Shown here: one piece after another, positions 22,648-34,520 of the stretch
Numbering within the stretch: the first letter of the stretch is position 1
Layout of the letters: each line of letters opens with the position of its first letter
Source of the DNA: Anthoceros angustus
Lineage: Eukaryota; Streptophyta; Anthocerotopsida; Anthocerotales; Anthocerotaceae
DNA length: 64,000 nt
NCBI GenBank assembly: GCA_010909165.1
Contig: MU008189.1
Coordinates: forward strand, 612,076-676,075
Direction: 5' to 3'
Position numbers and translations under genes: made by a program
The notes under the pieces: generated by a model
Databases searched by the model: none
What the model was told of the DNA's origin: nothing
The model's input: the letters and a program-made list of their open reading frames with translations, nothing else

Positions 22648-22721
22648 GGTTTCGTGGTGTAGTTGGTTATCACGTCAGTCTAACACACTGAAGGTCTCCG
22701 GTTCGAGTCCGGGCGAAGCCA
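22648..22721 (+). tRNA. tRNA-Val (anticodon AAC)
   Basis: A 74-nt cloverleaf. The acceptor stem GGTTTCG pairs with CGAAGCC (one G-U). The D arm contains AGTTGGTTA. The anticodon stem TCAGT/ACTGA encloses the 7-base loop CTAACAC, anticodon AAC, reading GUU valine codons. The T arm is TCCGG-TTCGAGT-CCGGG and the discriminator is A. The B-box GGTTCGAGTCC is intact. No intron, and CCA is not encoded, as expected for a eukaryotic nuclear tRNA. A T5 terminator follows 24 bases downstream. It is identical to the copy at 41527-41600. Confidence 0.95.
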
Positions 22722-22745
22722 ATTTAGCCATCGTAGATCACCTCC

Positions 22746-22750
22746 TTTTT
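22746..22750 (+). terminator. RNA polymerase III terminator of tRNA-Val
   Basis: TTTTT on the sense strand 24 bases after the mature 3' end, immediately before the first 45-bp repeat. Confidence 0.7.
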
Positions 22751-22940
22751 CAAGCGTCACTAGTGTGACTCGAATGCCGTAGATTATCTTCTTCTCAAGC
22801 GTCACTAGTGTGACTCGAATGCCGTAGATTATCTTCTTCTCAAGCGTCACTAGTGTGACTCGAATGCCGTAGATTATCTTCTTCTCAAGCGTTACTAGTG
22901 TAACAAACAAGCACACAAAAGAGAAGCGTCACTAGTGTAA
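22751..22940 (+). repeat. 45-bp minisatellite downstream of tRNA-Val
   Basis: Units begin with CAAGCGTCACTAGTGTGACT at 22751, 22796, 22841 and 22886, an exact 45-base period. A fifth, partial unit (AAGCGTCACTAGTGTAAC) is at 22924. Each unit carries the near-palindrome GTCACTAGTGTGAC. The first three units are identical over most of their length. Confidence 0.9.
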
Positions 22941-22959
22941 CAAACAAGCACACTGTTGT

Positions 22960-23643
22960 GTGCAAGCACAAACAAGCATACAGCAGTGTGCTTGCAGCAT
23001 TGCCTTCTAACTTTTCGCCACACTTTTTGAATCTCTGTCCCCCTACCAAACTGCTGGCTACAAACAAAGCCCCAAAGCCAGGCTCCCCAAACTTGCACAT
23101 GCATATCCCTGTACAGATGATGGACTTCCTGCCCAAGCCCTGCTGGGAGTATCCTCCTAGTAGCATGGCACTCCATGCCACCACATCCTTTTTCATCAAG
23201 TCCGTCAAACACTCTCCGAGCATCCTCCAATCTCACTTTTGGCAGACATGTCCACCAAGCAATTCCAACACACAACTTAGGCTCGACATCACTAGCCAAG
23301 ACATCAACATGCACCTTTTGCCCAGATTTTAAGCCTTCACACCTGACCTGCGAGTACGTGATACAATTGTATGGCCTGCTCATCTTGTCCGTGTTGGGCA
23401 TGCGCACAGATTATGCCCACTACGTAAAGGCATCTGGTTGACAACAGAGGTGAACATCCACGGCATCTCGCAACCTGGCACGGGAGGCACGCATTCGCAG
23501 GATGTAGTTGCGCAGAAGACGATGTCCAACTCATAACTCTGCTTCACGGTGACAGCATGAACCCTGCGACCCAGAGGCGAATCCCTCTGACCCGTGCACA
23601 CATTGTTGTAAACGAGTTCCCCCTGCTCACATTGATTGCTCAC
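22960..23643 (-). pseudogene. PPR protein pseudogene fragment (unit 1)
   Basis: PPR proteins bind organelle RNA for editing or processing. On minus, fragments in three frames add up to PLS-class PPR text: SPLGRRVHAVTVKQSYELDI (about 23600-23540), ICAHAQHGQDEQAIQLYHVL (about 23410-23350), GQKVHVDVLASDVEPKLCVG (about 23330-23275), EDARRVFDGL (about 23225) and KKDVVAWSAMLLGGYSQQGL (about 23195-23135). Roughly three repeats remain, with frameshifts and no start, E or DYW domain. It is a broken relic. Confidence 0.75.
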
Positions 23644-25437
23644 AGTTTCAGCAGTTAGGCTAATTCGTATCCTGCACGTCTGTACACGTTGCTTACACAG
23701 AGGACCTCCTGGAATTTCCCACGCCCAATCTCATTCAAACGCAAACTGGAGCTCGTCTAACGTTCCCTCTCATTCCCCCGATATGTTCGATCCACAGAAG
23801 ATAGAGGTTGCTGGGCGAGTTCTGGATCATAGGATGGATGAACCTAGACGAAAATGTGGGTGAGCGCATTCTTGGTATCCCTATTGCCTCGAGTCAAGTC
23901 TGCTGCTCCAGAAATGGCAAACCACATCGCCCCTGGAGCCTGGTCCTGAATCCTGAACAGGTCCATCCATCATGTGACCCACCTGCCCAGCAACCGGCAC
24001 CGGCCGGGCTCTTTCAAGCAATTCACCTACTTAATGGTTACTTGATCTATTAATGGTTTCATCTCACATCCTCACAATTCGCACAACTGATCATCTTTGT
24101 GATTCACCCACTGTACTAACGGTTTCATCTCTCATCTTCACGATTCCCACAACTAGCATTCCTGGGGTCCCTTGCCAAGGCCAGAATTGGCCATCTGCCA
24201 ACACTCCCGACATACCTAAATTCTCGCCAAACGGCCACCTGCAACCCCAGTCCTCCGGATTCCTCAACCGGCCAGCTCAACCGAGACATCTGAGATGCTC
24301 ATCTTCATCGCCCCAGCACCGGTCCTTGCGGAACCAGGGCAGAATCCAGACTGTTCGCCAAGCAAACGGCCGCTCAACCAGTTGTGGAAGCTACGCGTGC
24401 GGCAAGGAGCTCACTTTAGCAAGCTCATCTTCCAGCGATGACACTGGCAGTGGGCGGAGCGAACCGCGATCTGCTGTGCAGGTCCTGGGCTTGCTGTGTG
24501 GCAGCCAATGAGGACGGCGGCTTCCGGCCGCGACCGCCACTTGGGGTGGTGCTGCCACGCCTTGTGGCGCTCACGATTTCGTTTCCTTCGGGACATTTGG
24601 GAAGGCACGGTGCAATCACAGGGCGCCAGCAGATGCAGCTGCCCGCCTCGTTAGCTGACCGGGACGCATAACGCAGTCACAACACGCAACCGGCCTGCCT
24701 TTCCGCTTCGCCGACGAGGCGCCACCTCACGCTCCACGCCGGACAGTGGACTCGTACAACTGGTGGGCTGGATCCGGCGCCGCGAGGCGTCTGCCTGCTC
24801 GGTGCTCGGTGCCACCGCAGTCGGGGGATCGCTCCTTGTCTACCTATTATTTGTCCTCTTTAAGATTGATTCAACCTTTTCCTTTACATGGCCTCCTGTT
24901 CGTTTGTATGCGCATATTTAGCTTCTCATTGTACGTACACATATTTGGTTTCTCATTGTTGAGCCCATCATTCAATACTGAATGTAAATTAATCAGGATA
25001 ATATAGTTAATTTCATAGTAATAATAATAATAATAAATTTATGTTCTAATTATTGAACAGATAAGGTTGATTCTAGTTTCTAGCAAGATAGCTATCAACT
25101 CATTAACTCAAAGGCACATAAACAATATGAGTTCATCTTTATATGAATGTACAATATTTTATATTCCCCCTTACTCCTCTTTTGGTATAAGAGGCATTTT
25201 AATTTTGGAGCTCATTCACTACCAAGCCAATTCACATGATACGGTTTCACATTTAATAACTATACTTGCAAGATCACTCATCATTTTCCTACTCAATATG
25301 ACGTGACTAAGTATTTACTACTAATTATTATGCTTAACTACTAATTATATGAATTATTTTTTATCACTAATTACTCTATGTAATCGATTTTTACTGTACT
25401 AACCTTTACTCAAAACAGAACATAAGGTTTGCGTGTT
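23644..25437. other. Region without recognisable genes (unit 1)
   Basis: Several ORFs of 60-150 codons occur, the longest at 24053-24511 (+), but none has a recognisable domain. The last is disrupted in unit 2 by single-base differences. From about 24830 it becomes AT-rich, with a (TAA)n run at 25018-25037. The counterpart is 42518-44309, almost identical. Confidence 0.5.
25018..25037 (+). repeat. (TAA)n microsatellite
   Basis: Six to seven TAA units in AT-rich DNA. Confidence 0.85.
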
Positions 25438-25880
25438 TGTGGCGGGAGTTGGAAGGAGTGTTATGTAGTCCACAAGCCCCATGGCTTCTACATGTAGGTA
25501 ATGCTTAGAAGTAGGTAGGCTCTTTGTAAGACCATCAGCAGTATTTGTGTCTATTGGCACATACTAAATTTTAACATTCTTCCGCTCCAAAGAATGTTGC
25601 ATATAGTGATGATGGGTCTCGATATGTTTTATGGGAGCGTGGAATGGAGATTTTCTATTAGGGCAATAGTTGACGTATTATCGCATTAGATTGTTCAACA
25701 TACCAAGGAGGCCAACTACTGTGTCATGTATCAGTGATTGCTTCACCTTGCCGGCACAATGGTCTCCAAGAAAATTAGTAGAAGAGCAAGCACTTAAACT
25801 TCTAGGAGCATTATTCCTCTTCAATTTTTGAATGATATATTCTAGAAGTAACCACTCAATCTACTCCAAACTTCTCCACA
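25437..25880 (-). pseudogene. Ty1/Copia RNase H C-terminal fragment, minus strand (unit 1)
   Basis: On minus the text includes KHIETHHHYMQHSLERKNVK (about 25635-25575), then YVPIDTNTADGLTKSLPTSK and HVEAMGLVD (to about 25470). This is the standard end of a Copia polyprotein, where an RNase H domain is followed by the TADxLTK motif. A stop interrupts the frame upstream. It is a different Copia lineage from the plus-strand elements nearby. It forms the right edge of the 18.9-kb unit. Confidence 0.75.
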
Positions 25881-25896
25881 ATGATTTGTCCTTGAG
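25881..25896 (+). other. Duplication breakpoint microhomology
   Basis: ATGATTTGTCCTTGAG. Left of it the sequence matches 44.3-44.76 kb (Copia RNase H tail, minus strand); right of it the sequence matches 6925 onwards (segment S). The same 16-mer is at 6909-6924, and a one-base-longer version is at 44757-44773. It marks the recombinant junction. Confidence 0.85.
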
Positions 25897-26230
25897 TAAT
25901 GAAAGCTGTCGGATGTAGATCGAACACAAGTATAAGAGCAAGATTCTCGCCAATGCGAGCCTAGTGAGAGCCAAATGAGTATCGAAGAAAGAGGGCTGGC
26001 CGCCGGGGTTTTGACCAAATGGTGAGTATTTCAAAGGAGGCTCAAGGAGGACATGTCTATACCCACCCCACAAATGGGCGAGGGCGAACTATGCCAAGCT
26101 TCGCCAGAGATTTTGAATTTAAGATCCGACTTGCTCCATGTGCCACCCATGGATAGATTAAGTTGAAAGCGATCTGGACTTGACAAGAAGAAATGTAAGC
26201 TCAAGAGTTTGATCAAGAACGGTTGAGGAG
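25881..26230 (+). repeat. Copia-linked segment S, copy 5 (at the duplication joint)
   Basis: Unit 2 counterpart of the part of segment S after 6909. Its first 16 bases are the breakpoint microhomology. Confidence 0.55.
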
Positions 26231-26639
26231 GCCTCACCATCCTTTACCTTGTCCAATTCTCCCCAAGGGCCTAATGTCTTGCAGATCTAAGTCGGCTTAT
26301 CTCCGACAGGAGGCCAGCCAGGGTCGGTATGCGGATTCTCTCTGGATCAAGGGGTTTGAAAAGAGAATTGATATGAGTGTTATGCGGTGGCAGAGTGTGC
26401 TACAAGGCGAAAGTGCTTGCCTACACAAGTATTGAAGCCCTCTCCAAACCCGTGTGTATTGCACCTCTTTTGGAGTATAAGTGCAGACGTCGGTGCCTCA
26501 CGGGAGCATAAGTCGCTAGTCATCCGCCACTTGGTACAAAGGTGTGCCCGCTAAGTGACGGTGGGCACATTAGGTCTTCTTTGGGCTCGGATGCATGTAT
26601 GCTGGGTTCGCAAATCATCGAAAACAAAGGAAATGAGAC

Positions 26640-27850
26640 ATGCATTGGGTTGAAGCAAATGGGGTTGGAGACAAACCCCTATGCGCCGAAAACACTGCTT
26701 ACCTCGAGTTGAATGGAGCCGTCATTGGAGGAAGAGGCCTCACGTGGCTCGGTCAAGACATCATATCGCCGCAACTCAAGGCCGAGCCTCTTCGTGATAA
26801 AAGGAAGAGGAAGGGGAAGAGGGCGGTACCAACTGGCAAAGCACCTCATATGGCAATAATAGACCCTCTTCATCATCTGCAGCACCCAGGAGAAAAGGCA
26901 CTTGTCATTGGTGTCAACTGGAAGGACATTATGAAAGGGAATGTTGAAAGAAAAAGGCTAGGGCGCCTAGAAGAGGTCCCCCACCCACTTCAAATGTGGC
27001 ATACAAGGCACCAGGGCTAGCGCTATTAGCTGTCTACTTGACCTCTAGAAATAACATGCATATGAGTGGTTAGGGTATAGTCCACCTTACGTGTGCTGGA
27101 GGTGAAGTCTTGCAACTTGACTATGTGTTTACGTGTACCACAAATGGCTAAAATCTTGTTTCAAGTAGATGACTCACTATGTCACAAAGATACAATGTAA
27201 ACTTCAGCAGTCAGACCTGTGCTATTCAAGATGTTAGCAACTCCACAAAAAAAAAATTGTATGAAGGAAGGCTGTTTCATGACCTTGATCGTCTTGAATT
27301 GGAGTCCTCCCCAATCTCTAACCTTGCACGATTCAACAAAGCACAGTTATCAACCTTGTGGCGCTACAGATTAGCTCATATCAACTCACGTAAATTCCTC
27401 AAACTAAGTTCTAGCAATCTTTATGAAGACACATTACCTACCTTAGCTGACGTTTCTTTCTTTGAGAGCTATGTGTATTCCAAGAGTCGAGTTTTACCTT
27501 TTCCAGCTAGACCTGCAATACGAGCTACACATCCGTTGGAACTGGTCCACACGGATTTGAGTGGCCCTATGTCAGGCCCTTTATTTAACCACTCATTGTT
27601 TTTCATGCGGATCGTGGATGATGCCACGAGGATAACTTATACCTATTTTCTGCGACACAAGTCAGAGGTAGTTGACAAATTTGAGGAGTACATAGACATG
27701 ACCGAATGGCAACTAGGCATCAAGCTAAAGACGTAAAGATGATGGGGAGGAATTTATTGTGCCATTTTACTCGCGCCTTTGTATCCAAAGGCATCCTTAT
27801 GCAGGGAGGTACCATACTCGAGCCCTCCTTCAATAAGGTGTCTCCGGATA
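26640..27850 (+). pseudogene. Ty1/Copia gag C-terminus to integrase, truncated (unit 2)
   Basis: Counterpart of 7758-8935. The zinc knuckle is at 26903-26944. Here the pre-integrase and integrase core stay open in one frame from about 27179 to 27736, including WRYRLAHINSRKFLKL, HTDLSGPMSG and IVDDATR. It then loses frame where unit 1 still reads KDGGGEF. Both copies end at the same point, in the first 1.06-kb unit, so the truncation predates the 18.9-kb duplication. Confidence 0.85.
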
Positions 27851-28907
27851 GGGGTTATTTTCCATTTAAGGGGTTTGGGTCCCTAAGACCAAAAATGACC
27901 CCAAAGCAGACAAAATGCATCATCGTTAGCAAAAGAACTCTTTAGACATATGTACTTGAAAGACATTACCATGGTTTTTTTCAAACACTTACGTGAAGTG
28001 GTTTAAGGCAAGAAGGTTCATGGATTTCATCTTCACAAGGAAGGATTTCATGGATTTTAATAGGTGCTAGGAATCCTAAACACCTCTTTTCATAGCGATA
28101 GTACTTCTAAATTGGGTGAACAGCGAGCAAACCAAACCAAACATTTCAAGCCAAGAGGACGTAAAAGAAGCAATTTAAGCGAAAGAAGTAAGCATGGCAA
28201 GGCGCAGTGAGAGAACATTAATCAATAGTCGATCATGGCCATCTCGAGAGGAACAAACTATGACTCTAGCAATAAGCTGGACGTCCGTGCCTTTGTGAGT
28301 ACACAAACCGTGGGATCTCCATTGTTAGAGTGAAAAACAGAGGAAGGAATTGGAACAATGCCCCGGACGTTTGGCACATTGGTGCGAGTCTGCTAAAACC
28401 TGCGCCGGACGTCCGACGCCTTTCCTGGAGACCCCAATCTTGCGGGCGTCCAGCGCGATGGAAGTGGTGGAGTAGATGCGCAAAACGTCCAGCGCAAATG
28501 TATATATATTGTTTGTATCTACCCAAACAATGTCCGTTTAGTAAGGGTGTAGATAAGCACAATGGCTTAAAGACTCCAAGGTTAAGAACCCTTGGGCGGA
28601 TGCCTTGGATGGGGTGCTTATTTTTGGTGCCTTGAGAACTCCAGGGTTTAGCTCTCTTACGTTGGATTAGTACTAGGATGGTTTGCTTGTTTTTGTTGCT
28701 TTGAAAACTTTGTAAAAACTCCAATGTGAAGCAACCTAGAGGCGGATTAGTACCGGGATGGAGTGTTGATTTTTAATGGGTTTGAAAAATTTGTAAATCA
28801 TCCCGGTATCTAGGCATAAAGTCATGAATATTATTTTTGAAAATCATTTGTTGTTTGATGTTATGTTCCCACATTCGATTTGTATACAAAACAGCGTCTC
28901 TCAGCAT
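27850..28907 (+). repeat. 1.06-kb tandem unit U3 (unit 2 copy of U1)
   Basis: Copy of U1 in the second 18.9-kb unit. A GCGCCGGACGTCCG motif is at about 28404. Small indels against U1 cluster around CG-rich words. Confidence 0.75.
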
Positions 28908-29945
28908 AGGGGTTATTCTCCATTAAAGGGGTTTGGGTGCCTAAAGACCAAAAAATGACCCCTGAAAACGGGCCAAAATGCTTCATCTTTAGCAACACCA
29001 CTCTTTAGACATGTACTGAAAGACATTGACCATGTTATTTTCTCGTGAATACTTACGCTACGAGGTTGAAGCGAAGAAGGTTCGATTTCACCTTCACAAG
29101 GAAGGGATTTCAAGGATTTTAATGCTAGGAATCCTAAACACCTCTTTCATGATAGTACTTCCTAGCGGGGTGAGCAGTAGGCAAACCAAACAAAATTAGT
29201 CCGACAAGCCAAATACGGACGTCCGGCGCAACCAACATAAAAGTAGCAATTCGCAAGCGAAAACAAGCTATGGACGTCCGGCAATTGTGAAGAACATTAA
29301 CCGATAGCTGATCATGGCCATCTCGAGAGGACCAAACTACGACTCTAGAAAGTAGGGCGTCGGTGCACTGTGAGTACACAACCCTGGGATCTCCATTGTT
29401 AGAGTGAAAAACATAGAAGGAATTGGAACAATGCGCGGACGTTCGGCACATTGGCGAGTCTGCTAAAGACTGCGCCGGACGTCCGGCGCATTTTCTGGAG
29501 ACCCCAATCTTGCGGGCGTCCGGTGAGATGGAAATGGTGGAGTGGATCGCCGGACGTCCGCAAATGTATATATATTGTTTGTATTCTCTTGAAACATCGC
29601 TCGGGTAGGTGGATAGACTCAATGGCATAAGAACTCCAAGGTTAAGCACCCGTCGGATCGAGTACCAGGATGGGGTGCTTGACTTTGGTGCTTTGAACTT
29701 CAGTTAAGCACTCTTGGGTCGATTAGTACTAGGATGGCTTGCTTGTTTTTGGCGCTTTGAAAACTTTGTAACAACTCCTCTGTTAAGCAACCTAGAGGCG
29801 TATCAATACTAGGATGGAGTGTTGATTTTTAGTGGTTTGAAAAATTTGTAAATCATCCCGGTATCTAGACGTAAAGTCATGAATATTAATTTTGAAAATC
29901 ATTTGTTGGTTGATGTTATATTCCCACATTCGCTTTGTATACAAC
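28908..29945 (+). repeat. 1.04-kb tandem unit U4 (unit 2 copy of U2)
   Basis: Copy of U2. It contains the perfect 20-base palindrome TGCGCCGGACGTCCGGCGCA at 29471-29490, plus shorter forms near 29218, 29273 and 29552. Confidence 0.75.
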
Positions 29946-29973
29946 ATGTAAAACCTTTTTGGCCTTACTCTAT

Positions 29974-30010
29974 ATGGGTGCAAGCACGGTTAGGTAGACC
30001 ACATTATGTG
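29974..30010 (+). repeat. Left terminal inverted repeat, copy 2
   Basis: Identical to 11088-11125 except for the last base or two. Confidence 0.65.
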
Positions 30011-30023
30011 GACGGAAGCGTGG

Positions 30024-30049
30024 AAATATGTCCACATGTGGACATATTT
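30024..30049. repeat. 26-bp perfect palindrome, copy 2
   Basis: Same palindrome as 11143-11168, fully conserved although neighbouring bases differ by indels. Confidence 0.7.
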
Positions 30050-30699
30050 ACCTTCAAAAACTCTCCTCGCTAGAATAATGATCAAGTGATTCAAGTTTTT
30101 TCCCAAAACTAAGAGCATGGCAACAAGTCCACATAAAATGCCGGATCTTAAGGATATGATTTTGCATTTGGTATTTAATTACTTGATCATGGATGGACAA
30201 GTGAGCTTTGGATACAAAAAGTGAGCACAAGACACACAACCCAAGCTCATTTGAATTTCAAACGCAAACCGTCAAGTGAACACAGAACACTAAAAGTGAG
30301 TCTTTGTCACACTGAAGTTGGAACTTGTTCAAATTTCAAAGTTTGGAATAAGCGGGAATTTCAAAGTTGTACCCTGGCGCGAATTTCAAGAGCAGTCGTC
30401 AAGTGAACATGGAACAAAAGTGAAGCATGGTCACAAACAATAAACTTGTTTGTATTTCAAAGTTTTGTCTAAGCGGATTTTCAAAAGATGGTAAGTACCC
30501 ATGTTGGTGCGCACTTGTCGAGAGAGCATAACACGCCATCTTCACGCTGCGAGACCTTTCACCCGCTTTGCTGCGCTTGAGGCGCTCGGTGCGTGTGTGA
30601 ACCATGTGCCCCGATCTTGAGCTGCGAGAGGGAGGAGGCGGGAAGGGAGCCCGTCCGAGCGAGCAAGGAATTGAATGGCTCCAGCGCCTCCCTCTCGGG

Positions 30700-33600
30700 T
30701 GCACTTAGGAAAGCAAAACGCACTGGGCGCCGGTGGAGGGAAAAGCAAATTCGAGTTGCATCTTTGCGTGTGGAAGATGGAGCATCTTTGTGCGTGGCGG
30801 ATGTTAGGCAAGAGGCGGAGGCAGTCCTTCGCATGGAGGAGGATTGTCACGGTGATAATCATACGGCGGAGGGTGGGTGTGAGGCGCTTCTCCGGATCCA
30901 AGAACCCTCAATGAGTGAGGAGGGAACTAGTCTCGAGGGCAACAACACCAGTCCTCTTTCATCCACAGGCGGTCAAGGCGATTCCTGCAGCAAAGGGGCG
31001 GATCTCACCAGTCGTGATGGGGCGCTGTGATGCACAATGTGGGCGTATTGCTCGAGAACTTGGCCACGTTTTCGGTTGTAGAACTGCCCACTTCAATTCG
31101 ATAGCTAAGGTGTTAGATGCTTTTCCGGGCTTCGTGGCCTCAAGGAATTCTTCCCGTTCGTGGGCTGAAAAGCCACATCCTCGCTCCAAACATCGGCGGC
31201 CATGAAAAGCTGCGGAGTGTACAAGCGTCGATCACTTGAAGGCAAGACAAACCTTTATGAATATTGTGCTAACTAACGTGAGGCAAGCAACTGGGCGCCT
31301 TGGGCCGAGTCCTTGGGGTCAGCGTGAGTTGTGGCATCTTCAAACCAGCGATTTGCAAAGTGCACCGGAGGAGGCGGGTGTGGGTGGACGGAAGGCTCGT
31401 TCGATTGTTTGCCCCAAGGGGTTAAGGAATGTTTTGCAATTTTGGGAGTCGGCGTCAAGGCCTTCCTCCAACTCCAAGGATGCGAGGCGTGGTGGCTCCT
31501 CTTGTCTTCCGCACATCATCCATTTCCTAGATACCTCTCGGGTGATTCAGTTCACGCAATTTTCTCTTTCTTTGCTTCCATGGCGGTGCCGCCATTGGTG
31601 GTGGCGTCTCCTTGCGTGCAAGCTAGTCTATCTTGCAATTGAACACCGCCACTAACCCTTTAACTTGTTTCAAGCCCGTCGGGATCATCACTATATGTGA
31701 CAGCAGCAGCTGCTACCTCTCTGTTCGAGTTTCCTCCTGTGGCTGCTCTCGCTTGACACTTCTTGTCTCTTTGCGCCATGCTTGCCACAGCTCTTGTTTA
31801 GTTGCTCTTGCTCACGGTCATTTGCCGGGCTCGATCATTGCTCGCTCCATGGTCATTTGCCACAGCTGTTGCTCATTTCTCGGCTCCGGTCATTGTGCCG
31901 CTCGCTCATTTGCTCGCTCCTTGTCATTTGCTCGCTCCTTGTCATTTGCTCGCTCCGGTCATTTGCAGCTATTGCTCATTTGCTCGCTCCTTCTCATTCG
32001 CCTGGCTCTGGTCGGGTTCACAGCTCCTGCTCATTTGCCTGCTCCTCATTTGGCACGGCTCCGCTCCTTTGCCATGGCTCGATCATTTGCTCTGCGTGCA
32101 ATGTTCATTTCTTTAGCTCAGTTCACTCGAGGATATACAAGGCTCACACCTTTGTGTGGGGCACTTCATGTGGCTCTGTGTCCTTTTTGCGAGACCGCTC
32201 CACTCTATCTACTTTGTTTGGTCACATCTTGGTGTCCCAGCTTTTAGAGGAGATGTTACGAGCATACATTGTCGTGAGTGATGTGCGACGGAGTTTTTGC
32301 GCTTTCAAAGGAGAATCCGGATATCAAGATTGGCCGAGCATTCGACTGAAGCCCTTCTTCATCAAATCCTGCAAGAGAAATATACATTGTTGCGGTACCA
32401 TGTCGAGATGGCATTTTGAAAGACGCTCGAATGCTCTGCGATGCCACATCAAAGGTGCACCTCGTGTGCACGTGTACCTGTGGGGTGTGTGGAGAGGAAC
32501 CCGAGGAGGGGGACAAGTGCCACGCGCATCGGAGATGTTTTTCATCCGTCCGAGAGATGGTGCACTCTGTTTTATGCCCTAGAGCACCAGATGAGGACTG
32601 GCATAGGCGAAAATGTTTGCTTGGTAAATGCACGCCTGTGGAGTTTCCAAGCTGGCCCTCTTTCCTAAGGAGGTTTCACAAGAATTTTTCCCGGAGATGA
32701 AGCTGAAGTGGCGGTGCTTCGAATATCAGAAGGTGGGAGTGAATGAGGACGGAACCTGCAAGTCCAGAATAAAGCTAGTTCTGGAAACCCATCCGTGGCG
32801 ATGATTGAATTTCTTAAGGATAAATTGACGCTTTCATTTCACATGACTACGTCCAAAGATGGCAAGCCCTGGAGTTTCGGAAGTGCATTGATTGGTTTCG
32901 AGGATGTGATAGTTTCATTATGGACTTTTCGCGAACTATGCTTTTCAAGTTCGGAATGAGATACAATCAATGCCGCATAGTGATCAAGTTACTATTCTAG
33001 TTCATGTTACATATATGCGGATGGGGCGGTGGTGGAGGACCCGTAATGTTCAAGTTTTACCACTTTTACATTAGTGATGACATGCGACATGACACTCTCT
33101 TTGTCCGGCATGCCCTTATGCTACATTGGGGATGCTCTTGTCAAATGGATACAAGAGTCCACGAGCATTGGATGTGGTCGGATGGTGCGACAGCAATTTA
33201 AGGCTTGCGAGAAGCATTTTGTGGCGTACCCAAGTCTAACCGGAGGATGAGAATGTGGAGCTATTTTGGGTCGCCACGGAAAGGGGAGCACGACGGCGGG
33301 TGCCATATTAAAGAGGGCACTACGTCAAGAGCACCTTCATCGGCGAGGCTGCAGCCGCGGATGTTGTCGACTTCCTGCGGTCCAAGATATATCCAATGGG
33401 GCGCATCCTCCTATGCAAGTGGAGAAAGGCAAAGGGTTTTTGGTTGGTGGGAAAGAATGAAGTCAACCGCAGGCAGCGGTGGGGGTGTGCACCAATCCCG
33501 GGTTCTACATTCACAGCATATATGGTGACTCAGTGGATGCAACCAACCCTCGGCTCAAGATGCGGCATCTTGCGTGTTTTTGTGCTGTACATGTGTGCAT

Positions 33601-34142
33601 GGACAGTGACCATGGAGCATGTGAGACAGTGCCCTATACAGGCATATGGCATTCGATTACTGAGGCGGACGGTAGAGACGTTGGTGAATTGACCCGGTGA
33701 CCGCACCATTGCTACATGCGGTTGGTCCAGATGGGCCACGATCCTGCTGCTAATGGTGTTGCTAGTGAAGATGTCTGAAATTGCACCTCTTGGAGCTTGG
33801 AGACAACTTTGTGGTGCGTGCATCCGGGACGAAGGTTCAACTTTTATTTGGCAAAGTGCTGTTGCGGTGCATGTGACCACGGAGCATTACATCCCGGCGG
33901 ACAAAATTTCCTCAGGGATAAGGTGGTTGTGGGCGATACTACTCGGGTTGAGCCGGATGGTTGTGTGTACACTTTTGGATCATGAGGTCGGAGGTCACCC
34001 CTTCTTTCATCCTACGTGGAGACCAAGTTCCCACTTTTGGAGCAGCGTGGAAGGAGGCCGATTAGTGTATGTGCTTGACTCGGACACGGTCGAGTCCTTT
34101 AAGGAGCTTGTGAGGAGAGCGAACCCATTTGTGTTTTCGTAG
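30700..34142 (+). pseudogene. Transposase-like protein, frameshifted (element copy 2)
   Basis: Counterpart of 11850-15223, with different frameshifts. Better-read parts: HYISDDMRHDTLFVRHALMLHW-type block (about 33060-33130); WSDG at 33175-33186; KGEHDGG (about 33281-33301); GIRWLW and DSDTVESFKELVRRANPF up to the stop at 34142. A Cys/His-containing block (CGVCGEEPEE, KCHAHRRCF, about 32475-32540) is a possible zinc-binding segment upstream of the core. Reading frame changes at G/C-rich words, often where copy 1 is intact. It may therefore be more complete than it looks. Confidence 0.5.
31850..32050 (+). repeat. 18-bp minisatellite in element copy 2
   Basis: Same motif as 12990-13170 but with fewer perfect units and more variants, so the array length differs between the two copies. 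Confidence 0.8.
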
Positions 34143-34424
34143 TCGACTCTAAGGCCTCAATTGTACATATGCCGAACGAAATTGAAATGACCTTGACGAA
34201 CTTGTAAATACCATGTGGTTGCTCAAGATGTGGCCATATTCACAGTGATGACCCGCTCCACTCCGCTTGGGATCCGGAGCACTTTTGACTTGCGACCTTG
34301 CGGGTGACAATGCCTTAAGCGCCTTTTAAAACCCCATCTCGTGGAAGACCTTGGAAGAGCCAAAGATTGATGCAAGTGAGCCATGGCCACGACGTCGGTG
34401 CGGGTGTCGGCATGTGGCGGCCGT

Positions 34425-34520
34425 GTCGCGATGGCGGTAGCGGGTGTTGCTGCGATGGCGGTGTTGTGCGATGGCGGGTGTCGGTGCGATGGCGGCGCGG
34501 TGTTGCGATGGCGGATGCGA
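34425..34520 (+). repeat. GCGATGGCGGTG-type short tandem repeat, copy 2
   Basis: Second copy, with a different unit arrangement (GCGATGGCGGTGTTGTGCGA and variants). Confidence 0.7.

Larger units (their letters stand above)
6909..25880 (+). repeat. 18.9-kb tandem duplication, unit 1
   Basis: Every landmark here recurs in the same order and strand 18.88-18.97 kb downstream. Examples: zinc knuckle 7974/26903; inverted repeat 11088/29974; tRNA 22648/41527; 45-bp repeats 22751/41630; PPR relic near 23000/41900. The right end joins unit 2 without intervening DNA at 25881. The two units are near-identical from about 23.0 to 25.86 kb but carry many small indels elsewhere. Confidence 0.9.

Noticed and set aside
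22680-22916. 78-codon minus ORF with 15-residue repeats (KKIIYGIRVTLVTLE)
   Set aside because: It is the translation of the 45-bp minisatellite and runs into the antisense of the tRNA gene. The period is a multiple of three, so an open frame is trivial. The same occurs at 41559-41795.
22751-22940. Possible CRISPR-like array (regular 45-bp period)
   Set aside because: The whole 45-bp unit repeats without unique spacers, there are no cas genes, and the setting is a plant nuclear genome. It is a minisatellite.
24053-24511. 152-codon plus ORF
   Set aside because: No recognisable domain, and single-base differences break it in the otherwise near-identical second copy (42925-43383). A minus-strand frame there is equally long in pieces. 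No support for a gene.
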